Below are positions 1-7,999 of a stretch of DNA of 64,000 nucleotides, in pieces (position 1 is the first letter of the stretch; the number at the start of each line of letters is the position of its first letter). The position numbers and the translations under genes are program-made. A model generated the notes under the pieces. The model did no database searches. It was given only the letters and a program-made list of their open reading frames with translations, and was not told where the DNA came from. This DNA comes from CALDOK01 sp964481655 (GTDB lineage Bacteria; Myxococcota_A; UBA796; JAFGLY01): contig CAYZVO010000004.1 of the NCBI GenBank assembly GCA_964481655.1, forward strand, positions 1 through 64,000, read 5' to 3'.

Positions 1-229
1 GGGGGGGGATCGGGGGAGGAGCCGAGCCCCCTCCCCCCCGGCCCCTCCCCCCCTCGGGTTGTGGGGTGGAAAGGGGGTGGGCCGAGGTCCGCGTTCCGAG
101 ACGCCGAGGTACCATGGAGCCGCACCCCCTCTCCCCCGAGGGGAGAGGGGGGACAGATGAGGGACCTGCTCGTCGTCCCCCATGGAGCGATGATACGGGT
201 CGTGCAGCGCCGATCATCTGGGGGTATCG
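1..229. other. Non-coding leader region with G/C homopolymers
   Basis: No convincing gene lies here. The stretch is dominated by G and C runs and includes a strong palindrome at 125-151. A GGGGGT run just before 230 may serve as the ribosome binding site of the first gene. Confidence 0.5.
125..151. repeat. Intergenic palindrome, CCCCCTCTCCCC arms
   Basis: A perfect 12-bp inverted repeat (CCCCCTCTCCCC / GGGGAGAGGGGG) encloses a CGA loop. A near-identical copy with one arm mismatch lies at 1000-1026. Both are intergenic, so they resemble a REP-like family. Confidence 0.7.
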
Positions 230-910
230 ATGAGACTGTCTGCCATCTGCATCACCGCAGCACTGCTGGTTGTGCCTAGGCTCGTCCACGCTCAGGATGA
301 ACCCGAGGCTGTCGGAGCCAGCGCTCAGGACGCCATCGACGAAGACGCCTGGGCCCGCCAGCGCTACATCGCCGACCGAATCGAGCTGGTCGAAGGCGAC
401 GGCGGCTTGCAAGCCTGCCGAGGCAACGGAAGATGCCTGAGTGCCGCGGCGCTCGCCACGATCCTCTCCGACGATCCGGTCCGCGCCGCCATGGACAGAC
501 GCCACAAGCGGCAGCTCACGTCATCCGTCATCCTCTGGTCCAGCGCCGGCGCCCTGGGTGTGGGGAGCCTCGGCTACTACGCTGTTCGGCACTACCAGGA
601 GAACGGCTGGTTTTGCTGGAAGCCCTGCTGGCGGCCGAGCGACAAGCTCAACAACACAGTCGGGGGACTGGTCGGAGGCGCAGTCGTGCTCGGACTGGCC
701 GGTGGCCACCTGTACGCCGCGGGGCGAAGGCGCGGTCGCCAGGTGGGCAGCTGGTACCAGACCGACGAACTGCAGCCCATGGTCGATGAGTACAACAGCG
801 GTCTCGCGCCCGAGCACATCCGCGAGGCGATCGACCGGGAGGACACCGGGCGGTTCGAGCTGCGCCCCATCGTCGGCCCGGCCAGCCTGGGCTTCTCCGT
901 GAGCTACTGA
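230..910 (+). CDS. Secreted/membrane protein of unknown function
   Basis: 226 residues; family not recognised. An N-terminal signal peptide ends near HAQ (residue 22). An acidic N-terminal region follows, then two hydrophobic stretches at about residues 94-115 and 145-166, the second followed by a basic RRR stop-transfer patch. The layout suggests an exported protein anchored by two membrane segments. The ATG at 230 has a G-rich ribosome binding site about 5 bases upstream. It converges on the FAD oxidoreductase gene, with a palindromic repeat in the gap. Confidence 0.65.
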   Translation: MRLSAICITAALLVVPRLVHAQDEPEAVGASAQDAIDEDAWARQRYIADRIELVEGDGGLQACRGNGRCLSAAALATILSDDPVRAAMDRRHKRQLTSSVILWSSAGALGVGSLGYYAVRHYQENGWFCWKPCWRPSDKLNNTVGGLVGGAVVLGLAGGHLYAAGRRRGRQVGSWYQTDELQPMVDEYNSGLAPEHIREAIDREDTGRFELRPIVGPASLGFSVSY

Positions 911-999
911 ACCACGTCGCGGCACGACAGGAATCCGCCCACCGCACAGGCGGGGGCTGGTTTCCGAGGAGCCACGCCCCCTCTCCCGCCGCTGTGCGG

Positions 1000-1026
1000 C
1001 CCCCTCTCCCCCGAGGGGAGTGGGGG
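1000..1026. repeat. Second copy of the CCCCCTCTCCCC palindrome
   Basis: Arms at 1000-1011 and 1015-1026 with a CGA loop and one mismatch. A half-copy (CCCCCTCTCCC) lies at about 977-987. It sits between convergent genes and could act as a bidirectional terminator. Confidence 0.65.
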
Positions 1027-1037
1027 GAAGAGGCAGG

Positions 1038-3056
1038 TCAGTCCCGCTCCCGGTGGCACTCCAGGCACTCCACCGGCGCCGGGGGGGGGGGGGTCTCCTC
1101 GACCACCTGCTGGTGGCACCCACGGCAGGTCTGGTGGCTCGCGTCCGTCAGGTCCACGGCGCTCTGGGCGTGGTCGTGGCAGGACGAGCAGGCCACCGGC
1201 TCCACGGCGTTTCCTTCGATCTCGTGGTGGCACTGCACGCAGCTGACCCCGTACTCGCTGGTATGGCTGTCGTGGCTGTGGAAGTGCACCGGCAGGTAGC
1301 GGGTGGTGGCCCCGGTGGTGGCGTCCGTCAACGGCACGATGGCGTCCGGGTCCGACGCCACATCGGCCGAGGTCGAGAAGGACACCAGCTGCTCGGCCTC
1401 CCGCACGACCTCGCGGATCCGCTCGACCGGCAGCTGATCGAGGATGGCCTTGACCGTGGCGCGATCGATGAGCCCACGATCCCGCTCGCGCTCGAGCACC
1501 TGGCGCGCCGCCTCGCCCCCGGACATCTGGGCCGAGCTGACGCCCTGGCCGGGTGAGGTCCAGGCGTTGGCCAGGTAGAGCCCATCGACGGGGGTGTGGT
1601 TGGGCAGGCAGAGCCCCTGCTCGGGGGTGGCGTCGAAGCCGTAGGGGGTGCCCGCGGCGGCGAGGGTGTAGCTCTCGAGCGTGCGCGGCGTGGCGACCTC
1701 CATCACCTCGATGTGCTGCTCGAGACCCGGCATCATGCGGCTGGCGATGGAGATGAGCCGCTGGGCGACCCGTTCTTTCTCAGCCTGGTATGCAGCCCGG
1801 TCCTCGGGCCAGTTCTCGATGTCGGCGTAGCTGTGGATCACCACCACCGACTTGCCCGGGGGCGCGTAGAAGTCGTCGCCCAGGTTCGAGTAGAGGGTCA
1901 GCGTGATGGCGGCTTCGTCGTAGGAGCCGTCCATCATCGACTCGTAGACCCGGTTGGTGTCCAGGCTGGTGTTGTAGAAGATCTCGTGGTCGGTGATGCC
2001 CCAGTGGGAGCTGTCGACGTCCAGGCCCATGTAGACGCCCACCAGGCCGTTGGAGGGGGTCATGCGCTCGAGCTTGCGCAGCAGGCTGGAGGGCAGGTGC
2101 TCGGCACCCACGAGCTTGTGGAAGGTCTGGTAGGGATCGGCGTTGCTCACCACGTAGCGGGACGCGATCCGCTGGCCCTGATCCGTGGTGACGCCGGTGA
2201 CCCGGCCCGCGACGACGTCGATGGAGTCCACGCGGGTGCCCGTGCGCACCTCGCCGCCCAGCTCGACGATGCGCTCGGCGTAGGCGTCGGCCAGGGCCTG
2301 GGACGAGCCCCGGATGTGGAAGGCGCCGTGGGTGAGGTAGTGGTGGTTGGCCGAGTAGAAGATGATGGGCCAGAGCTGATCGGGCGGCGGCCCGTAGTAG
2401 ACCCACAGCTGGGCCACGACGGCCTTGAGGCGCTCGTCCAGGAAGTAGCGGTCCAGGATCTCGCCCATGTTGCCGGTCATGTTGCGGACCACAGCCGGGG
2501 CCTGGAAGGGGATGGCGGCCTTGGCCACGGCGGGGCGGCGCTGCATGTCCGCCAGCTTGCTGGCCTGCTCGCCCACGGCCCGCATCTCCTCGTGGAAGGC
2601 GATGATGGCGGGGCACTCCTCGGGCCAGGCCTCGCACAGGGCCACCACCGCATCGTCCCGGTCGCCGGGCATGGTGAAGTCCAGGCCCGGGGCCACGGAG
2701 CGGTACAGCTCGTGGATGGGGATCAGCTCGATCTTTTCGTCCACGCCGGTCTCGTGGAGCAGCTCGCCCAGGCGGGTGTCGGGGGTGCCGCCCACCATCT
2801 CGTGCAGGGCCGCGTCGAAGCGGAAGTCGCCGCGCTCGAAGCTCGAGGTGCAGCCACCGACCTTGTGGTGCTGCTCCAGGAGCAGGACCTCGAAGCCGTA
2901 GCTGGACAGCAGGGCCCCTGCGGCCAGCCCGCCCATGCCGCCGCCGACGACCACGACGTCGTACTCGGGCTCGGGAGGGGCGTCTGCTTCGGCCAAGGCG
3001 GTCCCAGACCACAGGCAGGTGAGCAGGAACGACAGCGCGACAAGACGCAGGATCAT
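1038..3056 (-). CDS. Exported FAD oxidoreductase fused to a tetraheme cytochrome c tail
   Basis: 672 residues. A signal peptide (about 1-22) leads to a Rossmann FAD-binding motif (VVVVGGGMGGLAAG, 34-47) and a phytoene desaturase / carotenoid isomerase (CrtISO, retinol saturase) type amine-oxidoreductase domain covering most of the protein. The C-terminal ~70 residues carry four CXXCH heme c sites at 606-610, 623-627, 644-648 and 664-668, preceded by several free His. The signal peptide fits heme c attachment in the periplasm. The fusion would let flavin electrons pass straight to hemes; the substrate is unknown. The ATG at 3056 was chosen because it opens the signal peptide. A 13-base C tract (1081-1093) just before the last heme motif encodes prolines and could slip. 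Confidence 0.85.
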   Translation of the reverse strand: MILRLVALSFLLTCLWSGTALAEADAPPEPEYDVVVVGGGMGGLAAGALLSSYGFEVLLLEQHHKVGGCTSSFERGDFRFDAALHEMVGGTPDTRLGELLHETGVDEKIELIPIHELYRSVAPGLDFTMPGDRDDAVVALCEAWPEECPAIIAFHEEMRAVGEQASKLADMQRRPAVAKAAIPFQAPAVVRNMTGNMGEILDRYFLDERLKAVVAQLWVYYGPPPDQLWPIIFYSANHHYLTHGAFHIRGSSQALADAYAERIVELGGEVRTGTRVDSIDVVAGRVTGVTTDQGQRIASRYVVSNADPYQTFHKLVGAEHLPSSLLRKLERMTPSNGLVGVYMGLDVDSSHWGITDHEIFYNTSLDTNRVYESMMDGSYDEAAITLTLYSNLGDDFYAPPGKSVVVIHSYADIENWPEDRAAYQAEKERVAQRLISIASRMMPGLEQHIEVMEVATPRTLESYTLAAAGTPYGFDATPEQGLCLPNHTPVDGLYLANAWTSPGQGVSSAQMSGGEAARQVLERERDRGLIDRATVKAILDQLPVERIREVVREAEQLVSFSTSADVASDPDAIVPLTDATTGATTRYLPVHFHSHDSHTSEYGVSCVQCHHEIEGNAVEPVACSSCHDHAQSAVDLTDASHQTCRGCHQQVVEETPPPPAPVECLECHRERD

Positions 3057-3204
3057 CGTGACTCCGAGCGGCGGACCATCGCCGAGCCTGCGCCTATCAC
3101 GGGGTGGGCGGGTGCGGTGCTGCGATGGGGCGCATGGGCGAACAGCAGCGACGCACCGACGCCACGCACCACTCCGAGCCCCTCCCGAAGGCTCGACCGC
3201 CACG

Positions 3205-5004
3205 CTAGTCGATATACCCCAACGCACGGAGCGCATCCTCGTTGCTCCCCTGCTCCTGGGCCCCCACCAGCCGCCGCTCGCCGACCAGCTCATCGTAGCT
3301 GGCGGGCGCCTCGGGCAGCGCCGGAGGCCGCAGGAACATGGCGGCCGGGGCCTGCCCGACCATGTCCAGGGCGGGGGCCAGCCCCACCAGGGACAGCAGC
3401 ACGGGGGTGATGTCCAGGTGGGTCATGGGATCGAGCCCGACCCCCGACGCCAGCTCGGGACCTGCGGCCACGAAGATGCCGTCGCGGGCGTGCATCCCGG
3501 AGTAGGCCTCGGTGAGCCGCACGAAGTCGGCCAGGGGCTCGCCAGCGACGGTGTCGCTCTCGATCCGGGCACGGTCCACCCGCTCGTCGGCCAGGGTCAG
3601 CCCGATGGAGCGCGGGTCGTCGGCCACAGGCTCCCAGCGGTAGAACGGCTCGCCGGTGCTGGCCTGGGTGAGGCCGCCGAGCAGGCCGCGGATGCGCTCG
3701 AGCTCCATCTCCGGGTCGTCGCCGGTGACCGTGACCACCACCTTGTGGCCGAGCTTGACGGTCTCCACCCCCTCGACCCGCTCCCCCAGCAGCTCGCGCA
3801 GGCGCTCGGTGCGCGGCGCGAAGAACATGCCGGCGTCGTCGCCATCCAGGGCCTGGAAGCCGTGGTCGCTGACCAGCACCACGTGGCCGTCGTCGGGGAG
3901 CAGGGCGAGCAGCTCGGCGAGGACGGCGTCGGCCTGCTGGTAGGCCCGGGGGATGCTGTCGCCCCAGCGCTCGATGCCCCCGGGCTGCACCCCCGAGAAC
4001 AGCTCGGGCTGGTGGTACTTCCAGAAGCGGTGGCCGATGGCGTCGGTGGCGTAGTCGGTGAAGCTGGCCACTTCGGGGCGCTGCTCGTGCATCAGGAAGA
4101 CGAACAGGTCGCGATCCATCATCACCCGGATGAGCTGGCCGTCGCGGTGGGCGCGCTCGGGGTCCGGGCCCAGGATCTTCTCGCTCAGGGAGAAGCGGGC
4201 GGCGGCCACGATGGTGCCGAAGCGGAACCCGCGGGCGAGCCCCTCGAGGGCCAGGGTGGCGTTGGAGCGGGTGGCCTGGACCTGCTTGCGCTTGAGCCGC
4301 CGGGACAGCTCGATCTCCTTGATGAAGGAGATGTCCGACGGCCAGGTGTCGGGGGCCGGCGCGAGCCAGGCGGGGACCTGGAAGGTGGAGATCTCCTGGG
4401 GCGGGTAGGTCACCAGCCACTTGTAGATCCCCGTGCGCAGCCCGGCGTCCTCCATGATCTCCCAGAACCGGGCGGCGCGGCAGGCCTCGGCGTTGACGTT
4501 GAAGCCGTGGACGCCGTGCTCCTCGGGGGTCTTGCCCGTGGACATGGTGGTCCACAGCAGGGGCGAGAACATGGGCTCGGCCGCCTGCAGATCCGCGTGG
4601 ACGCCGCGCTCGAGCAGCGCGTCGAGGGTGGGCAGCTGGGGGCGCATGGGCTCGATGAGCTCGAAGGTGGCGCCGTCGATGCCCACCACCAGCAGCTGCA
4701 GGCCGTCGACCCGATCCGGGCGCGGCCAGATCACACCCACCACGGGGCTGGACGCCCAGCCCGCCAGCCACAGCAGCGCCGCGATGATGGTCGGGATCCG
4801 CCCGAACCAGCGGCTCAGGATCAGGCCGAGCAGGGCCCCGCAGATCCCGGCAGGCAGCACGGCGAGCAGCAGCCACAGCCCGGGCTGGTCCAGGAACCAG
4901 GGGTTCTTCAGCTGGGCCCACAGCAAGGGCGCCAGGGCGAGCAGGCCCCCGAGGCCCGCGCCCGTCAGCAGGGCCGCCACGCGAGAGGGGGAGCGCTGGC
5001 TCAT
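3205..5004 (-). CDS. Membrane-anchored alkaline phosphatase/phosphodiesterase-superfamily protein
   Basis: 599 residues. About three N-terminal membrane helices (roughly 9-95) precede a soluble type I phosphodiesterase/nucleotide pyrophosphatase domain. That domain has the metal-binding VGIDGATFE segment, a Thr-rich nucleophile region (LLWTTMSTG) followed by PEEHGV, and a later SDHGFQ metal-ligand motif. It probably hydrolyses or transfers a phosphoester at the outer face of the inner membrane. The start overlaps the upstream acyltransferase stop by 4 bases (ATGA), indicating translational coupling. The protein ends in ALRALGYID, the same tail as the sulfatase two genes upstream. Confidence 0.8.
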   Translation of the reverse strand: MSQRSPSRVAALLTGAGLGGLLALAPLLWAQLKNPWFLDQPGLWLLLAVLPAGICGALLGLILSRWFGRIPTIIAALLWLAGWASSPVVGVIWPRPDRVDGLQLLVVGIDGATFELIEPMRPQLPTLDALLERGVHADLQAAEPMFSPLLWTTMSTGKTPEEHGVHGFNVNAEACRAARFWEIMEDAGLRTGIYKWLVTYPPQEISTFQVPAWLAPAPDTWPSDISFIKEIELSRRLKRKQVQATRSNATLALEGLARGFRFGTIVAAARFSLSEKILGPDPERAHRDGQLIRVMMDRDLFVFLMHEQRPEVASFTDYATDAIGHRFWKYHQPELFSGVQPGGIERWGDSIPRAYQQADAVLAELLALLPDDGHVVLVSDHGFQALDGDDAGMFFAPRTERLRELLGERVEGVETVKLGHKVVVTVTGDDPEMELERIRGLLGGLTQASTGEPFYRWEPVADDPRSIGLTLADERVDRARIESDTVAGEPLADFVRLTEAYSGMHARDGIFVAAGPELASGVGLDPMTHLDITPVLLSLVGLAPALDMVGQAPAAMFLRPPALPEAPASYDELVGERRLVGAQEQGSNEDALRALGYID

Positions 5005-5951
5005 GCGGGCTCCTGTGGGTCGGGCTCGAGGAAGCGGCCCGGCTCGAAGTGGTCCCAGAAGTGCCAGTCTTCCGGATGCTGGGTGAGGCAGTCGCTGAGG
5101 AAGCTCGCCACCAGATCCGCCCCCGCCTCGAGCACCCGCTGCCTGGGGAGCTCCCGAGGGAGCTCGAGGGGAGCGCCGATCTCGGTGACCCAGCGGGGAC
5201 GCGCGCCCGCGCGGCGGTGGGTGCGCAGGGGCAGCAGCGGCGCACCAGCCTGCCAGGCGAGCCAGACGGGGCTGACCGGGACGCCCATGGGCTGGCCGCA
5301 GACCTGGCGCACCAGCCGGCGTCCCAGCTCCTGGCCGCCCCCGGTGCCGTCGCAGGTGGCCATCACCACGCCGCCGTCGCGCAGGGCCCGCAGCACCGGC
5401 CGCAGGAAGCCCTTGCCGTCGTGGACGGTCACGGGCATGGAGGCCTCGAGGGCCCGGCGGCTGCCCGCGGCCCACTCCCCCACCCGGCTAAGGCCGGTGA
5501 CCACACCACCGCCCACCTGGTGCACGGGGTAGCCGAGCACGCCCATGCCGTGCAGGGGCAGCTGCACCGGGCCCATGTGGGGGTGCATCAGCAGCACCCC
5601 GCGGCCGTCCTCGAGGGCGCGGTCCACGTGGTCCAGGCCCCGGATCTCCACGTAGCGATCCAGGGTCTGCCGGGTCATGCGGGGGAAGCTGACGGGCAGG
5701 TACTGGTGCTGGAAGTGGGTGCCGAAGGTGCGGGCGGCCACCCGAGCCAGGTCCTGGCGGGCGGGGAAGGCGCGGGCCAGGTTGCGCTCGATGCGCTCGA
5801 GGCTGCCGCTGGAGGCCAGGGCCACGAGGCGACCCAGGCGGCGGTTGGCGGACAGCTCCCAGCCGTGGGGCAGGCGGGCGATGGCCTGGCGGTAGGGGCC
5901 CCAGATGGCGAGGCGGTAGGCGTCCCGCAGGGGCGACTCGGCGAAGATCAC
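5001..5951 (-). CDS. LpxL/HtrB-like lipid acyltransferase
   Basis: 316 residues, about the length of lipid A late acyltransferases. It contains the LPLAT region GVLLMHPHMGPVQ (119-130), the family's H-X4-D/E site, but the acidic residue is Gln130 (H125-X4-Q130). Other family features are the DGTGGGQELGRR segment and a basic, membrane-associating N terminus. By family it would acylate a glycolipid or phospholipid in the inner membrane. The GTG start at 5951 is preceded by GGGGGGA. It lies 14 bases after the sulfatase stop and overlaps the next gene by 4 bases, so the three genes form one operon. The Gln makes the substrate or activity uncertain. Confidence 0.75.
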   Translation of the reverse strand: MIFAESPLRDAYRLAIWGPYRQAIARLPHGWELSANRRLGRLVALASSGSLERIERNLARAFPARQDLARVAARTFGTHFQHQYLPVSFPRMTRQTLDRYVEIRGLDHVDRALEDGRGVLLMHPHMGPVQLPLHGMGVLGYPVHQVGGGVVTGLSRVGEWAAGSRRALEASMPVTVHDGKGFLRPVLRALRDGGVVMATCDGTGGGQELGRRLVRQVCGQPMGVPVSPVWLAWQAGAPLLPLRTHRRAGARPRWVTEIGAPLELPRELPRQRVLEAGADLVASFLSDCLTQHPEDWHFWDHFEPGRFLEPDPQEPA

Positions 5952-5965
5952 TGCGCGTCCCCCCG

Positions 5966-7942
5966 CTAGTCGATGTAGCCGAGGGCCCGCAGCGCGTCCT
6001 CGGCTTCGCTGGACAGCTCCTGGTTGGAGCGCTCGACCATCTCGGTGCTCATGCCCTGCAGCAGCCGGTCGGACTGCTCGGCGAGCATGCCCATCAGCTG
6101 GCCACCCGCCGGGTCCTGCAGCTGGGCCTCGAGGGCGCAGACCTCCTGGGTGGGGTCCGCCTCCATGTCGTAGTACTCATCGGGATGGTCCGGGGACTCC
6201 CGGCGCACGAAGAGGCTGGTGGGGGCCCGCAGGCTGGCGAGGCGCCAGGTCGGGTCCGTGATCAGGCCAGCCTGGCGCGCCGCCTGGTTGGCGGGCCGAT
6301 CGAAGCACAGGCCGCGGGCCTGGATGCGGTGGCCGGTGCCCTGGATGGTGTCCCTCAGGGAGCGGCCCTCCATGCCCTCGGCGCTCGGAAGCCCGATGAG
6401 ATCGAGGATGGTGGGGGCCAGGTCCACCAGCTCCACCGGGTCGCCCACGGTGACGCCGGCGTGCTCGCCACCGGGGAGCTTCATGGCCAGGGGGACCCAG
6501 GTGGAGGCGTCGTACAGGTCGTCGCCGTGGTCGAACCAGACCCCGTGCTCGCCGATGGACTCGCCGTGGTCGCCGTTGACCACCACCAGGGTGTTCTCCA
6601 GCTGACCCCGCTGCTCGAGCAGGTCCAGCAGGCGCCCGAGCTGGGCATCGGCGTAGCTGATCTCGCCGTCGTACTGGGCCACGACCCAGGGCACCGAGGT
6701 GACGCCCTTCAGGCTCTTACGCAGGTAGGTGGCGACATCGTGCTGCTCGGTGACGAGGGTCCCGCCAGCCACGGAGGGCTGCAGGCCCTGGGTGTACAGC
6801 TCGTCGTAGGGCGCCGGGGGCTCGTAGGGGCCGTGGGGATCGAAGAGGTGGACCCAGAGGAACCAGGGATCGTCCTTGGTCTGCAGCCAGATGATGGCCT
6901 TGTCGGTGGTCTCGTCGCCGCGCCGCTCGACCTCCATCTCGGGGTCGAAGTGCCGGCGGACCATGGCCACGGAGCGGAAGAAGACCAGATCACCGAGGCC
7001 GGGGAAGATGCCCAGCTCGTCGTCGTAGGTGTCGAAGCCCCTGGAGAAGCCGTAGGAGCCGTCGAGCACGTAGGCCGAGACGAAGGCCGCGGTCCGGTAG
7101 CCCCGCTCCCGCAGCAGCACGGGCAGGGTGGGGAGCTCCTGGCGGATGGGCACGCCGTTGAGCAGGGTGCCGTGGGTCCAGGGCCCGGTGCCGGTGAGCA
7201 TGGTGGTGTGGGACGGCCCGGTGACCGCGATCTGGGCGAAGGCCTGGTCGAAGAGCACGCCGCCGTCGGCCAGGCGCTGGAAGGCCGGGGTCTCGGCCCG
7301 GCCACCGTAGGTGGACATGCGGTCGGCGCGGACGGTGTCGATGGTCACCAGCAGCACGTTGGGGGCGTCGGGGGCGGGCTCGCCCGGGGGATCGCCCATG
7401 GGCACGGCGGTGACGGTCCAGACCCCGATGAGCAGGCTGACCACTGCGACGGCGACCGAGCTGGCCCGGACACCGTCCAGCTTCCAGACCGCCAGGCCCC
7501 ACAGCCCGGCCACCACCGCCAGGAAGACGCCGAAGACGGCGTGGTTGCCCTGCATCCAGACGCCGTCGGTGAAGGGAGGCGGATCGGTGTACCAGAACAC
7601 CGCCAGGCCCCAGCAGACCACCGCGAGAACGCCGGCGAGGAAGCCCGCGAGCAGGCGGCGGCTGCGGGAGGCGCCCCCCAGGGGCAGCCCCACGAGCAGG
7701 CCGGCGAACAGGCCCGCGGGCACCACGGTCAGCAGGCCGCCCAGCAGGAGCACGCCGGTGACCGCGCCCTCGTCGAGGAAGGTGGCCCCGAGATCCACGC
7801 GCAGGGCCTCGGCCAAGCCGAACAGACCAGCACCCACGGCGGCCGCGGCTACGGTGAGGCGGGCGCTCGACAGGGAGCCGGACAGCTTGCTGCGGATGGA
7901 GTCGACGAAGGACACGGGGCCTCCCGGGGTGAACGCGGGCAC
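5966..7942 (-). CDS. Multi-pass sulfatase/phosphoethanolamine transferase-like protein
   Basis: 658 residues. Four to five predicted membrane helices in the first ~185 residues precede a sulfatase domain (PF00884 type). This begins with NVLLVTIDTVRAD (195-207), whose Asp is a metal ligand, followed by the nucleophile region TGPSHTTMLTG. Thr241 stands where formylglycine sulfatases have Cys/Ser. That favours LtaS/EptA-like phosphotransfer chemistry over sulfate ester hydrolysis. A second metal motif NGDHGES lies in the C-terminal half. The C terminus is ALRALGYID. The GTG at 7942 has AGGAAG upstream; another GTG at 7915 has GGGAGG, so the exact start is unsettled. First gene of the operon. Confidence 0.8.
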   Translation of the reverse strand: MPAFTPGGPVSFVDSIRSKLSGSLSSARLTVAAAAVGAGLFGLAEALRVDLGATFLDEGAVTGVLLLGGLLTVVPAGLFAGLLVGLPLGGASRSRRLLAGFLAGVLAVVCWGLAVFWYTDPPPFTDGVWMQGNHAVFGVFLAVVAGLWGLAVWKLDGVRASSVAVAVVSLLIGVWTVTAVPMGDPPGEPAPDAPNVLLVTIDTVRADRMSTYGGRAETPAFQRLADGGVLFDQAFAQIAVTGPSHTTMLTGTGPWTHGTLLNGVPIRQELPTLPVLLRERGYRTAAFVSAYVLDGSYGFSRGFDTYDDELGIFPGLGDLVFFRSVAMVRRHFDPEMEVERRGDETTDKAIIWLQTKDDPWFLWVHLFDPHGPYEPPAPYDELYTQGLQPSVAGGTLVTEQHDVATYLRKSLKGVTSVPWVVAQYDGEISYADAQLGRLLDLLEQRGQLENTLVVVNGDHGESIGEHGVWFDHGDDLYDASTWVPLAMKLPGGEHAGVTVGDPVELVDLAPTILDLIGLPSAEGMEGRSLRDTIQGTGHRIQARGLCFDRPANQAARQAGLITDPTWRLASLRAPTSLFVRRESPDHPDEYYDMEADPTQEVCALEAQLQDPAGGQLMGMLAEQSDRLLQGMSTEMVERSNQELSSEAEDALRALGYID

Positions 7943-7999
7943 TCTATCTTCCTACGCAGGAAGCTCCACTGTGTTGCGCCACGAGCGTCAGCGCGAACA

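Noticed and set aside
61..279. Small plus-strand ORF at the window start
   Set aside because: It overlaps the signal peptide of the real gene at 230, runs through a palindrome and has no coding pattern.
1596..3410. Long plus-strand frame opposite the FAD oxidoreductase
   Set aside because: Low-complexity Val/His/Ala translation without a domain; the minus strand carries the FAD and heme motifs.
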